From a virus: 64,000 bases of DNA. The translations under genes and the position numbers were made by a program. The notes beneath the pieces were generated by a model, which was not told where the DNA came from, did no database searches, and worked only from the letters and a program-made list of their open reading frames with translations. Positions 28,977 through 35,272 of this stretch are shown piece after piece. The DNA is taken from the IMG/VR virus record IMGVR_UViG_3300046507_000371, positions 117,436-181,435 of that record; one strand, given 5' to 3'. Every line of letters begins with the position of its first letter. Position 1 is the stretch's first letter.

Positions 28977-29287
28977 GCTGCCCTCCACAGACGCATATTG
29001 CTAAACAACTTTCGTTGTTCGTCAGTGACGGGTGCAGTGGTGATAGACGTGTAACCCATGTCATCGTCTGGTTCGAAGAAGTCATAGAATTGAATGTTAT
29101 TTGCCCAGATTTTATCTCTGAGTTTCATAAGCTCTTCTTTGTTCTTAACTTCGAGCAGAATGAGTGACGGAATTTTTCCGTTAAGGGGGTTTGACTCGTT
29201 TCCAGCATGAAAAGCTGAATGAGCAGTCTGAACGATTTGATCAGCGAGGGGAATATCTTTGCGAATGATTGAATAGATGTAAGACAT
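28973..29287 (-). CDS. Pth2-like protein (104 aa)
   Basis: The pattern YSIIRKDIPLADQIVQTAHSA, then LILLEVKNKEELMKLRDKIW and SITTAPVTDEQRKLFSNM matches the peptidyl-tRNA hydrolase type 2 fold in outline (R-x-D, Q-x-A-H-A, then TAP near the end). It is shorter than the Pth2 at 34043-34456. It may release peptidyl-tRNA or bind aminoacyl-tRNA; activity cannot be judged by eye. Confidence 0.65.
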   Translation of the reverse strand: MSYIYSIIRKDIPLADQIVQTAHSAFHAGNESNPLNGKIPSLILLEVKNKEELMKLRDKIWANNIQFYDFFEPDDDMGYTSITTAPVTDEQRKLFSNMRLWRAA

Positions 29288-29403
29288 GATTTTCTCTTTA
29301 AATGAATTAGGTACTGCAATTTACTGCGCCAAATTTCAATTCAAAGAGTGTCTTACGGAGGTTTTGTAACCTAGAGCTTATTAAGCTTCATGATGTTTCC
29401 TTT

Positions 29404-29652
29404 TTAAGATGCTACACGATTAATGGGTGGCAGTGCATTTAACAAAGCCTTAGACAAAGCATCAGCTTCTTCTTTAAAGCCTTGTTTAAGGATACTAGTA
29501 TGTAGTTCCCACATTGCTTTCCGTTCTTCGTTAGAAATATTGGAATCTAATTTCCAACCTTCTGGCCAAAGAGGCCAAGCCGCGCAAGGCCCTTTATGAC
29601 CTCTATCCGCACGACAACTCCAACCTGCAGGAGGAAGATCACATTTGCTCAT
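29404..29652 (-). CDS. Hypothetical protein (82 aa)
   Basis: The N-terminus SKCDLPPAGWSCRADRGHKGPC has three cysteines and a histidine in a pattern seen in short phage zinc-binding proteins. The rest is helical (EERKAMWELHTSILKQGFKEEAD). Its start lies one base below the preceding stop. Confidence 0.6.
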   Translation of the reverse strand: MSKCDLPPAGWSCRADRGHKGPCAAWPLWPEGWKLDSNISNEERKAMWELHTSILKQGFKEEADALSKALLNALPPINRVAS

Positions 29653-29653
29653 A

Positions 29654-29848
29654 TTAATTCTTTGTGGAAAGGACATATCGAACCTTAGCCAGTTTAAAAG
29701 CGTCGATGTATCTAGATTCACCCCTGAGAGTATCCCAGACTAAGACTTCTTCTTCACGCTGGTATTCTTCACACTCTATTACAACGAGTTTACCGAGACT
29801 GCCATCTGCAGGCTCATAAACCTGACCAAGTTCAATGCCATACTTCAT
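29654..29848 (-). CDS. Small beta-rich protein (64 aa)
   Basis: ATG 29848 is used because the longer frame runs back into the suppressor tRNA. The product (KYGIELGQVYEPADGSLGKLVVIEC...) resembles small phage barrels that bind nucleic acid or protein, but no family is certain. Confidence 0.6.
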   Translation of the reverse strand: MKYGIELGQVYEPADGSLGKLVVIECEEYQREEEVLVWDTLRGESRYIDAFKLAKVRYVLSTKN

Positions 29849-29859
29849 GATGAACCTTG

Positions 29860-29935
29860 TGGTGAAAACGACGGGACTTGAACCCGTAACCAACGGTTTT
29901 AGAGACCGTTGCTCTGCCAATTGAGCTACGTTTTC
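29860..29935 (-). tRNA. Amber suppressor tRNA (anticodon CTA), tRNA-Trp-like
   Basis: A canonical cloverleaf: acceptor GAAAACG/CGTTTTC, D arm GCTC-AATTGGCA-GAGC, anticodon arm ACGGT-CTCTAAA-ACCGT, T arm ACGGG-TTCAAGT-CCCGT, discriminator A and encoded CCA. Loop positions 34-36 are CTA, which reads UAG. The D and anticodon region CGGTCTCTAAAACCG differs from bacterial tRNA-Trp (CGGTCTCCAAAACCG) mainly by one base in the anticodon, so it looks like a natural tRNA-Trp-derived suppressor. It might be charged with Trp or Gln. Confidence 0.9.
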
Positions 29936-29974
29936 AATGTTCTTAGTTTAATGAAGAGTTAAATGAATGTCAAC

Positions 29975-30061
29975 TTAGAAAAGAGTACGGATAAATACAA
30001 TCCCAACTGCAGCACAGGCGATTGCTACTCCAACATGTTCGAATGCAGTAGGCCAGTCCAT
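29975..30061 (-). CDS. Single-pass membrane peptide (28 aa)
   Basis: ATG 30061 follows the upstream TAA by one base. The 28-residue product (DWPTAFEHVGVAIACAAVGI...) is one hydrophobic helix with a short polar start. Very short, supported by coupling and composition only. Confidence 0.4.
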   Translation of the reverse strand: MDWPTAFEHVGVAIACAAVGIVFIRTLF

Positions 30062-30062
30062 G

Positions 30063-30248
30063 TTATCGATCCATGTAGTTGCCAGCAGCAGATGGCCTCT
30101 TTTCACAATAGGCATCGGCAGTTACATTAAGAGGGTCACTGGCGTCGAAGCCAATTGTCTTCATGATAAGGCCAAATTCCTGCTTAGCTACAAAATCCTT
30201 TACTGCTTCTTCAAGATCTTTTTGAGTAAGAGTAATCATTATTTGCAT
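30063..30248 (-). CDS. Hypothetical protein (61 aa)
   Basis: I chose ATG 30248 with GGAG eight bases upstream. The product (QIMITLTQKDLEEAVKDFVAKQ ... DPLNVTADAYCEKRPS) is a small helical protein. No family recognised. It follows a strong terminator. Confidence 0.55.
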   Translation of the reverse strand: MQIMITLTQKDLEEAVKDFVAKQEFGLIMKTIGFDASDPLNVTADAYCEKRPSAAGNYMDR

Positions 30249-30261
30249 TTCAAACTCCATG

Positions 30262-30284
30262 AAAAAACCCAGCCGAAGCTGGGT
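30262..30284 (-). terminator. Rho-independent terminator
   Basis: ACCCAGC-TTCG-GCTGGGT (30267-30284), followed on the minus strand by TTTTTTC. It ends the ACP operon. Confidence 0.85.
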
Positions 30285-30289
30285 GTATG

Positions 30290-30586
30290 TTAATCCCACG
30301 GAAGAAGTTCTTTACGGGGAATGATGACTTCGTACTCTTCGTTCTTTTTGTAACGAGCGAGTTCTACGTTGGCTTCTGCACGGTGTTTGATCTGACATTG
30401 CTGACGAATCCACTTGGAGGGCCAAGTCCAACGCGCAGTGTCACCGTGGTGCTTGTGCAGAGCTTGAGTGAGTTCCTTGCCTTCTTTAGGGACACGGATC
30501 CATCCGTAACCGTTAATGCTGAGACGTTCCCACGAGTGGGTTACCCAAATCGGTACGTAGTTCTTTCTGCGGATAGTTCTTGACAT
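30290..30586 (-). CDS. Basic hypothetical protein (98 aa)
   Basis: ATG 30586 has GGAG upstream. The 98-residue product is Arg/Lys/Trp-rich (SRTIRRKNYVPIWVTHSWER ... TARWTWPSKWIRQQC), suggesting nucleic-acid binding. It is the last gene before the terminator. No family recognised. Confidence 0.6.
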   Translation of the reverse strand: MSRTIRRKNYVPIWVTHSWERLSINGYGWIRVPKEGKELTQALHKHHGDTARWTWPSKWIRQQCQIKHRAEANVELARYKKNEEYEVIIPRKELLPWD

Positions 30587-30644
30587 ATATGTTCTCCAGT
30601 GAGTTGCATATATGCCAGTTGTGATAGTAAGCTTCGTTGAACAT
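30513..30644 (-). CDS. Possible 43-residue overlapping gene
   Basis: ATG 30644 directly follows the ACP stop (TAACATG), with AGGAAAC seven bases upstream inside the ACP gene. The frame runs 43 codons, overlapping the basic-protein gene at 30290-30586 by 74 bases in another frame. The good ribosome site argues for translation, the overlap against. Confidence 0.3.
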   Translation of the reverse strand: MFNEAYYHNWHICNSLENIYVKNYPQKELRTDLGNPLVGTSQH

Positions 30645-30645
30645 G

Positions 30646-30930
30646 TTAGTTTCCTAGGTTGCACTTGAAAAGGAATGAAGCAGCTTCTTCTGCAAGCATG
30701 GTTTGATCGAAGTGTTCAAGCTTATGATCATCGAGATAAATTCCAAGTTCATCTTCGACTACCATCACGACTTCGACCATGTCAAGGCTGTCCATGCAGA
30801 GGTCTGAAAACGTGCGATGAATTTTGCCTTCCAGAGCTTTGGTCGTTTCTTCAACACTGATCATCGTATACTCAAGCGTAGCTACGAGAACAGCCTTCTT
30901 AAAATCGTCTAGAGTAAGGTTACGAGCCAT
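30646..30930 (-). CDS. Acyl carrier protein
   Basis: The 94-residue protein has the phosphopantetheine site DSLDMVEVVMVVEDELGI, with Ser in the DSL motif, and the helical pattern of ACPs. ACP carries acyl groups on a thiol arm for lipid or polyketide enzymes and can also be a structural partner. A phage copy next to a 2OG-oxygenase-like gene suggests a small modification pathway or an allosteric partner; no synthase is visible in the window. Confidence 0.85.
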   Translation of the reverse strand: MARNLTLDDFKKAVLVATLEYTMISVEETTKALEGKIHRTFSDLCMDSLDMVEVVMVVEDELGIYLDDHKLEHFDQTMLAEEAASFLFKCNLGN

Positions 30931-30931
30931 A

Positions 30932-31531
30932 TTAATTGTGAGTAGTGTGATTACGGGTTTCGCCACGCTCTACCATAGTCCAAGAATAATCAAAGAGATA
31001 GTTATGAGCGTTGCCTTGGAGATTGTACTTATCCTTTGACAATGAAATCTTGACAAAGGTCCTGTAATGGCCTTTCGTACACTCAGCAGTACGATGGACC
31101 ATACTGTGGTCTAAACACAGAAGAGAACCTACAGGATATGTCTTGATATTCTCAGGCTTTACTTGAGCTTCCATATCCTCCATTGCACCTTCGTGGTCTT
31201 CTCTCAGATCAAAATCTTGGACACAAAACTCTGTTGGCATCGAGTCGTACCAAATGAGGTTTATATCATTTGTGCCGAATCCATCTATGTGCCAGCCTGG
31301 CCTGTTACCAGGATTACCCGGAGTTACATAGAAATGCTTGGCTGTGACATAGACGTATTCATCTTCGTAGTATCCAATCATATCTACGAGAGGCTTTAAA
31401 AATCTAAGGTTTTGGGGGATTCGAACGTCAGTTCCAGGCATGCGGATAGGCATGTACTGGACAAACATGAGTTCAGGAGGAAATAGCATTATGCAAGAGA
31501 CATTTACAGGAGGTGCGCTCCTTACTATCAT
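30932..31531 (-). CDS. 2-oxoglutarate/Fe(II) dioxygenase-like protein
   Basis: The 199-residue protein contains RPGWHIDGFG (H-x-D) and, ~75 residues later, LDHSMVHRTAE with H and R in the positions expected for iron and 2-oxoglutarate binding. The segment YPVGSLLCLDHS fits the double-stranded beta helix. Such enzymes hydroxylate proteins, nucleic acids or small molecules. The gene is coupled to acpP-like 30646-30930. Substrate unknown. Confidence 0.65.
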   Translation of the reverse strand: MIVRSAPPVNVSCIMLFPPELMFVQYMPIRMPGTDVRIPQNLRFLKPLVDMIGYYEDEYVYVTAKHFYVTPGNPGNRPGWHIDGFGTNDINLIWYDSMPTEFCVQDFDLREDHEGAMEDMEAQVKPENIKTYPVGSLLCLDHSMVHRTAECTKGHYRTFVKISLSKDKYNLQGNAHNYLFDYSWTMVERGETRNHTTHN

Positions 31532-31547
31532 GCTGACTCCTATTTGG

Positions 31548-31624
31548 TGGTCAGAGTGCTCAGATTCGAACTGAGGTTGCACGGTCCCAAACCGCGAGTA
31601 ATGACCTGGCTATACGACACTCTG
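31548..31624 (-). tRNA. tRNA-Pro(TGG)
   Basis: Acceptor CAGAGTG/CACTCTG, anticodon arm CGCGG-TTTGGGA-CCGTG with anticodon TGG, T arm CTCAG-TTCGAAT-CTGAG, discriminator A, CCA encoded. The AGGAG of the next gene lies just below it. Confidence 0.92.
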
Positions 31625-31632
31625 ATTAAGAT

Positions 31633-31875
31633 TTACTCTTCAAACTCGTAAGTTTTAAGAGCTTCTAGTTGTGATCGTTCTTGAAGAGTTAAACATTCCG
31701 CCTTAAACCATTTATGTCTACGGGGATTTCCACACCCAGAGCAAGAACACATCTGAGGGTGTTGTACCATTGCGCTTAATTGCTTTGGTGTAAGAGGCTC
31801 TTTTCGCCAGCCGTATGCTTTGCGTGTTTCTTTTAGTCTATCTGTGTGATGACGGCGTTCTGCTCGGTTAAACAT
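31633..31875 (-). CDS. Small zinc-knuckle protein (80 aa)
   Basis: Contains HPQMCSCSGCGNPRRHKW, a cluster of three Cys and two His that resembles a phage zinc knuckle. The N-terminal part is Arg/His-rich. Probably RNA- or DNA-binding. Confidence 0.65.
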   Translation of the reverse strand: MFNRAERRHHTDRLKETRKAYGWRKEPLTPKQLSAMVQHPQMCSCSGCGNPRRHKWFKAECLTLQERSQLEALKTYEFEE

Positions 31876-32003
31876 TCGGCTTTTTCCTTTTCACATTCTT
31901 CTGTACAAACTATCCAACAATTACAGCTTACTTCGTTGCGCTCTCTTCTTACTGTCTCTAGCTGAGCTTTACACCACTCAGTCTCATAATCGAGGACGCT
32001 CAT
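31833..32003 (-). CDS. Small Cys/Glu-rich protein (56 aa)
   Basis: A 56-residue frame from ATG 32003, four bases below the stop of the 150-residue gene. It has NCWIVCTEECEKEKAEC and a helical start. It overlaps the zinc-knuckle gene by 43 bases in another frame. Confidence 0.5.
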   Translation of the reverse strand: MSVLDYETEWCKAQLETVRRERNEVSCNCWIVCTEECEKEKAECLTEQNAVITQID

Positions 32004-32006
32004 ATT

Positions 32007-32459
32007 TTACCAATCGTATTCAAATGATCCAAGATTCTTCTCAAGGATCTCTTCTTTTAATTCATCGAGTTTACTTGGGTTTTCATAGAAGAACATTTTC
32101 CACTTTTTGATATGGACCGCAGTTCCAGGATTTTCTTTGAAATACTTTAAATCAGATTCTAGGTCTGAGACTTTATCAATAACGTGAACTGTCTCGTGAC
32201 GTTCCACATACCAATTGTCATAGTAACCAAAGTGACCGTTATCTGATTCGTCCAATGTCTTTAAACCAGCCGTCCAGAAATCGTGATCTCTAAGATAATC
32301 TGGAGCCTTGAGGAAAAGTCCCCATCGATCTTCTAGAGGAATAGACTTATCTTTAATAGTCGCTTTAAACTTCTCACTGGCTGCTGCTATTGCTACTTTG
32401 TACTGTTCGATGAATTCTTCAACTTCACCAATTTTCTCTTTTGCTTCTGCGAGACTCAT
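32007..32459 (-). CDS. Hypothetical protein (150 aa)
   Basis: A 150-residue helical protein with a coiled N-terminus (AEAKEKIGEVEEFIEQYKVAIAAAS) and an aromatic middle (GHFGYYDNWYVERHETVHV). No family recognised. It sits below the first tRNA array. Confidence 0.65.
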   Translation of the reverse strand: MSLAEAKEKIGEVEEFIEQYKVAIAAASEKFKATIKDKSIPLEDRWGLFLKAPDYLRDHDFWTAGLKTLDESDNGHFGYYDNWYVERHETVHVIDKVSDLESDLKYFKENPGTAVHIKKWKMFFYENPSKLDELKEEILEKNLGSFEYDW

Positions 32460-32474
32460 TTACTACTCTTTGTT

Positions 32475-32549
32475 TGGTAGCTGTTCGTGGGAACGATCCA
32501 CGGACCTACGCCTTATCAAGACGTTGCTCTGCCACTGAGCTAAACAGCC
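32475..32549 (-). tRNA. tRNA-Ile(GAT)
   Basis: Acceptor GGCTGTT/AACAGCT, anticodon arm ACGTC-TTGATAA-GGCGT with anticodon GAT, discriminator A, CCA encoded. Confidence 0.92.
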
Positions 32550-32559
32550 ATTGTTAAAC

Positions 32560-32633
32560 TGGTACAGGATGAGGATTTCGAAACCCCGACCTTCGCTGTG
32601 TAAGAGCGTTGCTCTGCCTCTGAGCTAATCCTG
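32560..32633 (-). tRNA. tRNA-Val(TAC)
   Basis: Acceptor GCAGGAT/ATCCTGT, anticodon loop CTTACAC with anticodon TAC. One mismatch lies at the base of the anticodon stem (A-A) and one in the T stem. Discriminator A, CCA encoded. Confidence 0.88.
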
Positions 32634-32643
32634 CGTTATTGGG

Positions 32644-32727
32644 TTGCAGAGATGGGACTTGAACCCACGGGGCCTTACGGCGACGGGTTATGAGCCCGCC
32701 AAGCTACCAACTACTCTCTACTCTGCT
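32644..32727 (-). tRNA. Initiator-like tRNA-fMet(CAT) with long variable region
   Basis: Anticodon arm GCGGG-CTCATAA-CCCGT has the three stacked G-C pairs of initiators, and the first acceptor pair is an A-A mismatch (AGCAGAG/CTCTGCA), equivalent to the unpaired C1-A72 of bacterial tRNA-fMet. The variable region is unusually long (CGCCGTAAGGCCCC) and can form a small GCC/GGC stem. CCA is not encoded. Confidence 0.85.
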
Positions 32728-32733
32728 ACTGAT

Positions 32734-32809
32734 TGGTGCGACATCGTGGTTTCGAGCCACGCTTTCAAGCTTTTCAGGCTAGCACTTTCACCAGATTAGT
32801 TTATGTCGC
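32734..32809 (-). tRNA. tRNA-Phe(GAA)
   Basis: Acceptor GCGACAT/ATGTCGC, anticodon loop CTGAAAA with anticodon GAA, discriminator A, CCA encoded. One T-T mismatch in the anticodon stem. Confidence 0.92.
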
Positions 32810-32819
32810 ATTGAATTTT

Positions 32820-32894
32820 TGGAGCCACGTAAGAATTTCGAAATCTTGGCCTACGGTTTACAGGACCGTTGCTCTGCCTCTGAGCTAACGTGGC
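32820..32894 (-). tRNA. tRNA-Thr(TGT) with C33
   Basis: Acceptor GCCACGT/ACGTGGC, anticodon arm ACGGT-CCTGTAA-ACCGT. The loop is CCTGTAA, giving anticodon TGT but with C instead of the near-universal U at position 33. Discriminator T, CCA encoded. Confidence 0.85.
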
Positions 32895-32899
32895 GTACC

Positions 32900-33460
32900 T
32901 TATAGAGAATGTTTTATTTCCCTGAACATTTCCACTACATCTTGCTCAGGAACCCATTCTCCATTTTTAATATCTACTGACCATTTTTCTAACAGTCGTT
33001 TTTCTTCTGCTTTGCGATCAACTACAAACATGTAGTCAATTACTCTGTATCTTTTAAGAGGGTCATACGTTTGATACTGTGACAATCGTTTATTTACATC
33101 TTGAGTCATACCTACTTTAACAAATCCTGGAAAAGCCGGATTCCCAATTAAGTATACGATTCCACATTTTACTTCCGTAGCTAATTTCTTACTACCAGTA
33201 GTAACCTTCTCTATTTTTTGATTTTCTTGTTCAAGCCTAACTTCGTTTAGATTCATCAGGTTTATACCTGAGAGCTTTTTAAAATAACGAATTTCGCTGG
33301 GCTTTGGATTCCAACCAGTCTTAGGAGGAAGTATCTCTCTATATATTTCAAAAGAAGTATTTATTAAAGCTGAAGTAACTTCAAACAATCCTTCTTTTGG
33401 AATCAACCCTCGTTCAATCATCTTACCAAAAATGATCTGAGCGTTTTTGTTGATTGCCAT
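32900..33460 (-). CDS. GIY-YIG (T5orf172-type) nuclease
   Basis: The C-terminal ~90 residues read GIVYLIGNPAFPGFVKVGMT, then QDVNKRLSQY and FVVDRKAEEKRLLEKW, the T5orf172/Mug113 version of the GIY-YIG nuclease fold with its GIVYL, K-V-G, R and E landmarks. The N-terminal ~95 residues carry no known motif. Such phage nucleases are often mobile (homing). Here it sits inside the tRNA array, and could also restrict competitor DNA. Confidence 0.8.
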   Translation of the reverse strand: MAINKNAQIIFGKMIERGLIPKEGLFEVTSALINTSFEIYREILPPKTGWNPKPSEIRYFKKLSGINLMNLNEVRLEQENQKIEKVTTGSKKLATEVKCGIVYLIGNPAFPGFVKVGMTQDVNKRLSQYQTYDPLKRYRVIDYMFVVDRKAEEKRLLEKWSVDIKNGEWVPEQDVVEMFREIKHSL

Positions 33461-33589
33461 TTACTACAATTACGTAAACTACGTTAAAGTTATGCGGCTA
33501 CAAGTTTAACGTCATTACCGTGGGGACGTTCCCATTCCGAGGAATGCGGCCTGTATTGGGTACTACGCAACCTAACAGGAGAGGTTCTT

Positions 33590-33817
33590 TTAGCTGATAG
33601 TCAGCTCTTGTTCTTGCTTCGCTTTCTCTACTACGTCTAAATGCTTTCGAATCCAACGCATATAAAGCATACCTTTATCCATGCTAAGAAACTCTGCATC
33701 ACCAGTGTCTTCTACTGGTACTGGAAATTCAAATCCGTTTCCAGTTACATACCAAAGATTACCTTTATGGTAACGCTTGAACTTTACTGGTCCAGCTACA
33801 TATTCTTTAATACTCAT
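33590..33817 (-). CDS. Hypothetical protein (75 aa)
   Basis: A 75-residue protein starting SIKEYVAGPVKFKRYHKGNL with a beta-rich N-terminal half and a helical end (WIRKHLDVVEKAKQEQEL). No family recognised. It is flanked by tRNA-Asp and by 129 bases of non-coding DNA holding two short hairpins. Confidence 0.6.
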   Translation of the reverse strand: MSIKEYVAGPVKFKRYHKGNLWYVTGNGFEFPVPVEDTGDAEFLSMDKGMLYMRWIRKHLDVVEKAKQEQELTIS

Positions 33818-33830
33818 CACATTACTCTAA

Positions 33831-33905
33831 TGGCGACTTAAAGGAGAATCGAACTCCTATGACCGGATAGACAGTCCAGCATAATAACCGTTATATGATT
33901 AAGCC
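33831..33905 (-). tRNA. tRNA-Asp(GTC)
   Basis: Acceptor GGCTTAA/TTAAGTC, anticodon arm CTGGA-CTGTCTA-TCCGG with anticodon GTC, T arm AGGAG-TTCGATT-CTCCT, discriminator G, CCA encoded. Confidence 0.92.
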
Positions 33906-33958
33906 AAATTCTCGACTGACTTTCTGATTCAGGTAGCAGTCAAACCTGTTATTAAATC

Positions 33959-34035
33959 TGGAGTCCCCGGTACGATTTGAACGCACAATCTTCTGCTTTG
34001 CAGGCAGACGTATTAACCAATTCTACTACAGGGAC
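33959..34035 (-). tRNA. tRNA-Cys(GCA)
   Basis: Acceptor GTCCCTG/CGGGGAC, anticodon arm TCTGC-CTGCAAA-GCAGA with anticodon GCA, discriminator T, CCA encoded. Confidence 0.92.
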
Positions 34036-34042
34036 ATAAACT

Positions 34043-34456
34043 TTACAACAACGGTAATCCGCCAGTGATGCTATCGATCTTATCTTCGAAGTCCGGACCT
34101 ACTGCAATGCAGGTATTCGTTGGGACTCCGTTGAACTCAGTTAATCCTGCATCGGTGATCAAAGAAGTAATTATGCCAGCTTCCATCGCTTTTGCATAGA
34201 GTGCCAGTAGCTCTTCTTCAGAATTTACATACACACATACTTTTTTGAAATTTCCTAAGAGCCAGTCTTTCATCCGCGTGTCTACATGCAGATGAAAATA
34301 TGTAAGCTCCTGCTCATTAACTCTTACCTCAGTGAGGTTTTCGTAATGGCCTTGATCTAGAATCGCCTTCATACTCGCATGAGCACCTTGAGCGATCATC
34401 TTGCCTTTGCGCATATTCAAATCTTTGCGCATCACAATTACTTGCTTATGACTCAT
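34043..34456 (-). CDS. Peptidyl-tRNA hydrolase, type 2
   Basis: Pth2 frees tRNA from prematurely released peptidyl-tRNA. The 137-residue protein has MRKDLNMRKGKMIAQGAHAS with the catalytic K/D and Q-x-x-H-A region, a central CVYVNSEEELLALYAKA, and the C-terminal CIAVGPDFEDKIDSITG, where the family has A-x-G-P. Length matches bacterial/archaeal Pth2 (115-130). It sits among tRNA genes. Confidence 0.88.
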   Translation of the reverse strand: MSHKQVIVMRKDLNMRKGKMIAQGAHASMKAILDQGHYENLTEVRVNEQELTYFHLHVDTRMKDWLLGNFKKVCVYVNSEEELLALYAKAMEAGIITSLITDAGLTEFNGVPTNTCIAVGPDFEDKIDSITGGLPLL

Positions 34457-34608
34457 AGTTCTCCTCTATCTTTCATTTCCTGCATTACTCGAAGGACCCT
34501 TGCTCGCAGAGCAGCTTGGAACTCCTGCTCTCTAAGCAAGGCACGTTCAAACGGTGCCATCTGTCTACGTCTGTTCCATTCGATGAACCAAGCCTTAAGC
34601 TTTTTCAT
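34453..34608 (-). CDS. Small basic helical protein (51 aa)
   Basis: Arg-rich 51-residue helix (KKLKAWFIEWNRRRQMAPFE ... RARVLRVMQEMKDRGEL). Its TGA overlaps the pth2 ATG, so the two are coupled. It may bind RNA. Confidence 0.55.
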   Translation of the reverse strand: MKKLKAWFIEWNRRRQMAPFERALLREQEFQAALRARVLRVMQEMKDRGEL

Positions 34609-34620
34609 ACGAACCTTTGT

Positions 34621-34705
34621 TGGTGAGTCAGGAAGGATTTGAACCTACGTACCCGGAGGGATCGCTTTTACAGAGCGACGTCTTTAACCACTCGACCACT
34701 GACCC
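34621..34705 (-). tRNA. tRNA-Tyr(GTA)
   Basis: Class II cloverleaf: acceptor GGGTCAG/CTGACTC, anticodon arm TCGCT-CTGTAAA-AGCGA with anticodon GTA, long variable arm TCCCTCCGGGTACG, discriminator A, CCA encoded. Confidence 0.92.
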
Positions 34706-34709
34706 TTTG

Positions 34710-34880
34710 TTAATCTTTAGAAGGATACGGTTTCCAGCCTGGATTGGCCTTATGAAACGCATCATTCAATTCTTTATACATCTTTGTAGCTTTGTCTGGC
34801 TCATTCGCCAGAAGTGCCTTGAACAGGTCGCTGTTCGTTGACAGGAGCATGTCCTTGTACTGCATCGTCTTCGCTGACAT
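34710..34880 (-). CDS. Small helical protein (56 aa)
   Basis: ATG 34880 follows AGAGAGG. The product (SAKTMQYKDMLLSTNSDLFK ... NDAFHKANPGWKPYPSKD) is helical. It overlaps 34801-34977 by 80 bases in another frame. No family recognised. Confidence 0.5.
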   Translation of the reverse strand: MSAKTMQYKDMLLSTNSDLFKALLANEPDKATKMYKELNDAFHKANPGWKPYPSKD

Positions 34881-34977
34881 CTGGACCTCTCTCATCCATA
34901 AGTCTCAATTTTTCAAACAACTCTTTACGTTCTTCGTAGAGTTGCTGGAGCTTAGCCTTGGTTGTTTCCGATAACAT
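34801..34977 (-). CDS. Small charged helical protein (58 aa)
   Basis: ATG 34977 follows AGGAAGGTGGC. The first half is a charged coil (ETTKAKLQQLYEERKELFEK) and the second half a disordered Gly/Pro/Gln tail. It overlaps both neighbours, which makes it less certain. Confidence 0.45.
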   Translation of the reverse strand: MLSETTKAKLQQLYEERKELFEKLRLMDERGPDVSEDDAVQGHAPVNEQRPVQGTSGE

Positions 34978-35272
34978 CTGCCACCTTCCTGTATTTCTTT
35001 ACAACGACTTCATACTCTTCCATTTCTGGGCATTCGATTTCTGGACCCTCGTATTCGAAAGGCATTTCATCCTGATTCTCAGTAGCACCTCTACTATAAC
35101 TAGTAAAGTAAACTTTGTCACCATGCTTGAATAGTAGATTATGGATAACTGACCACCGACTATTATCGACTACCTTATCGGAGACAATGTCAATCGGTTG
35201 TTCTTCAAATTCGTAAATGTCTTCGCGAAGAAGATCTTGAAGGACACGCTTAGGAAACTTCTTTACTGGCAT
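34952..35272 (-). CDS. Hypothetical protein (106 aa)
   Basis: An acidic 106-residue protein (PVKKFPKRVLQDLLREDIYEF ... PEIECPEMEEYEVVVKKYRK) with alternating charge. Start and stop overlap the neighbouring genes. No family recognised. Confidence 0.6.
   Translation of the reverse strand: MPVKKFPKRVLQDLLREDIYEFEEQPIDIVSDKVVDNSRWSVIHNLLFKHGDKVYFTSYSRGATENQDEMPFEYEGPEIECPEMEEYEVVVKKYRKVADVIGNNQG

Noticed and set aside
33461-33589. Possible tRNA between the GIY-YIG gene and the 75-residue gene
   Set aside because: Only two short hairpins are visible (ATTCC/GGAAT and GGGA/TCCC); no acceptor, anticodon or T arm can be built.
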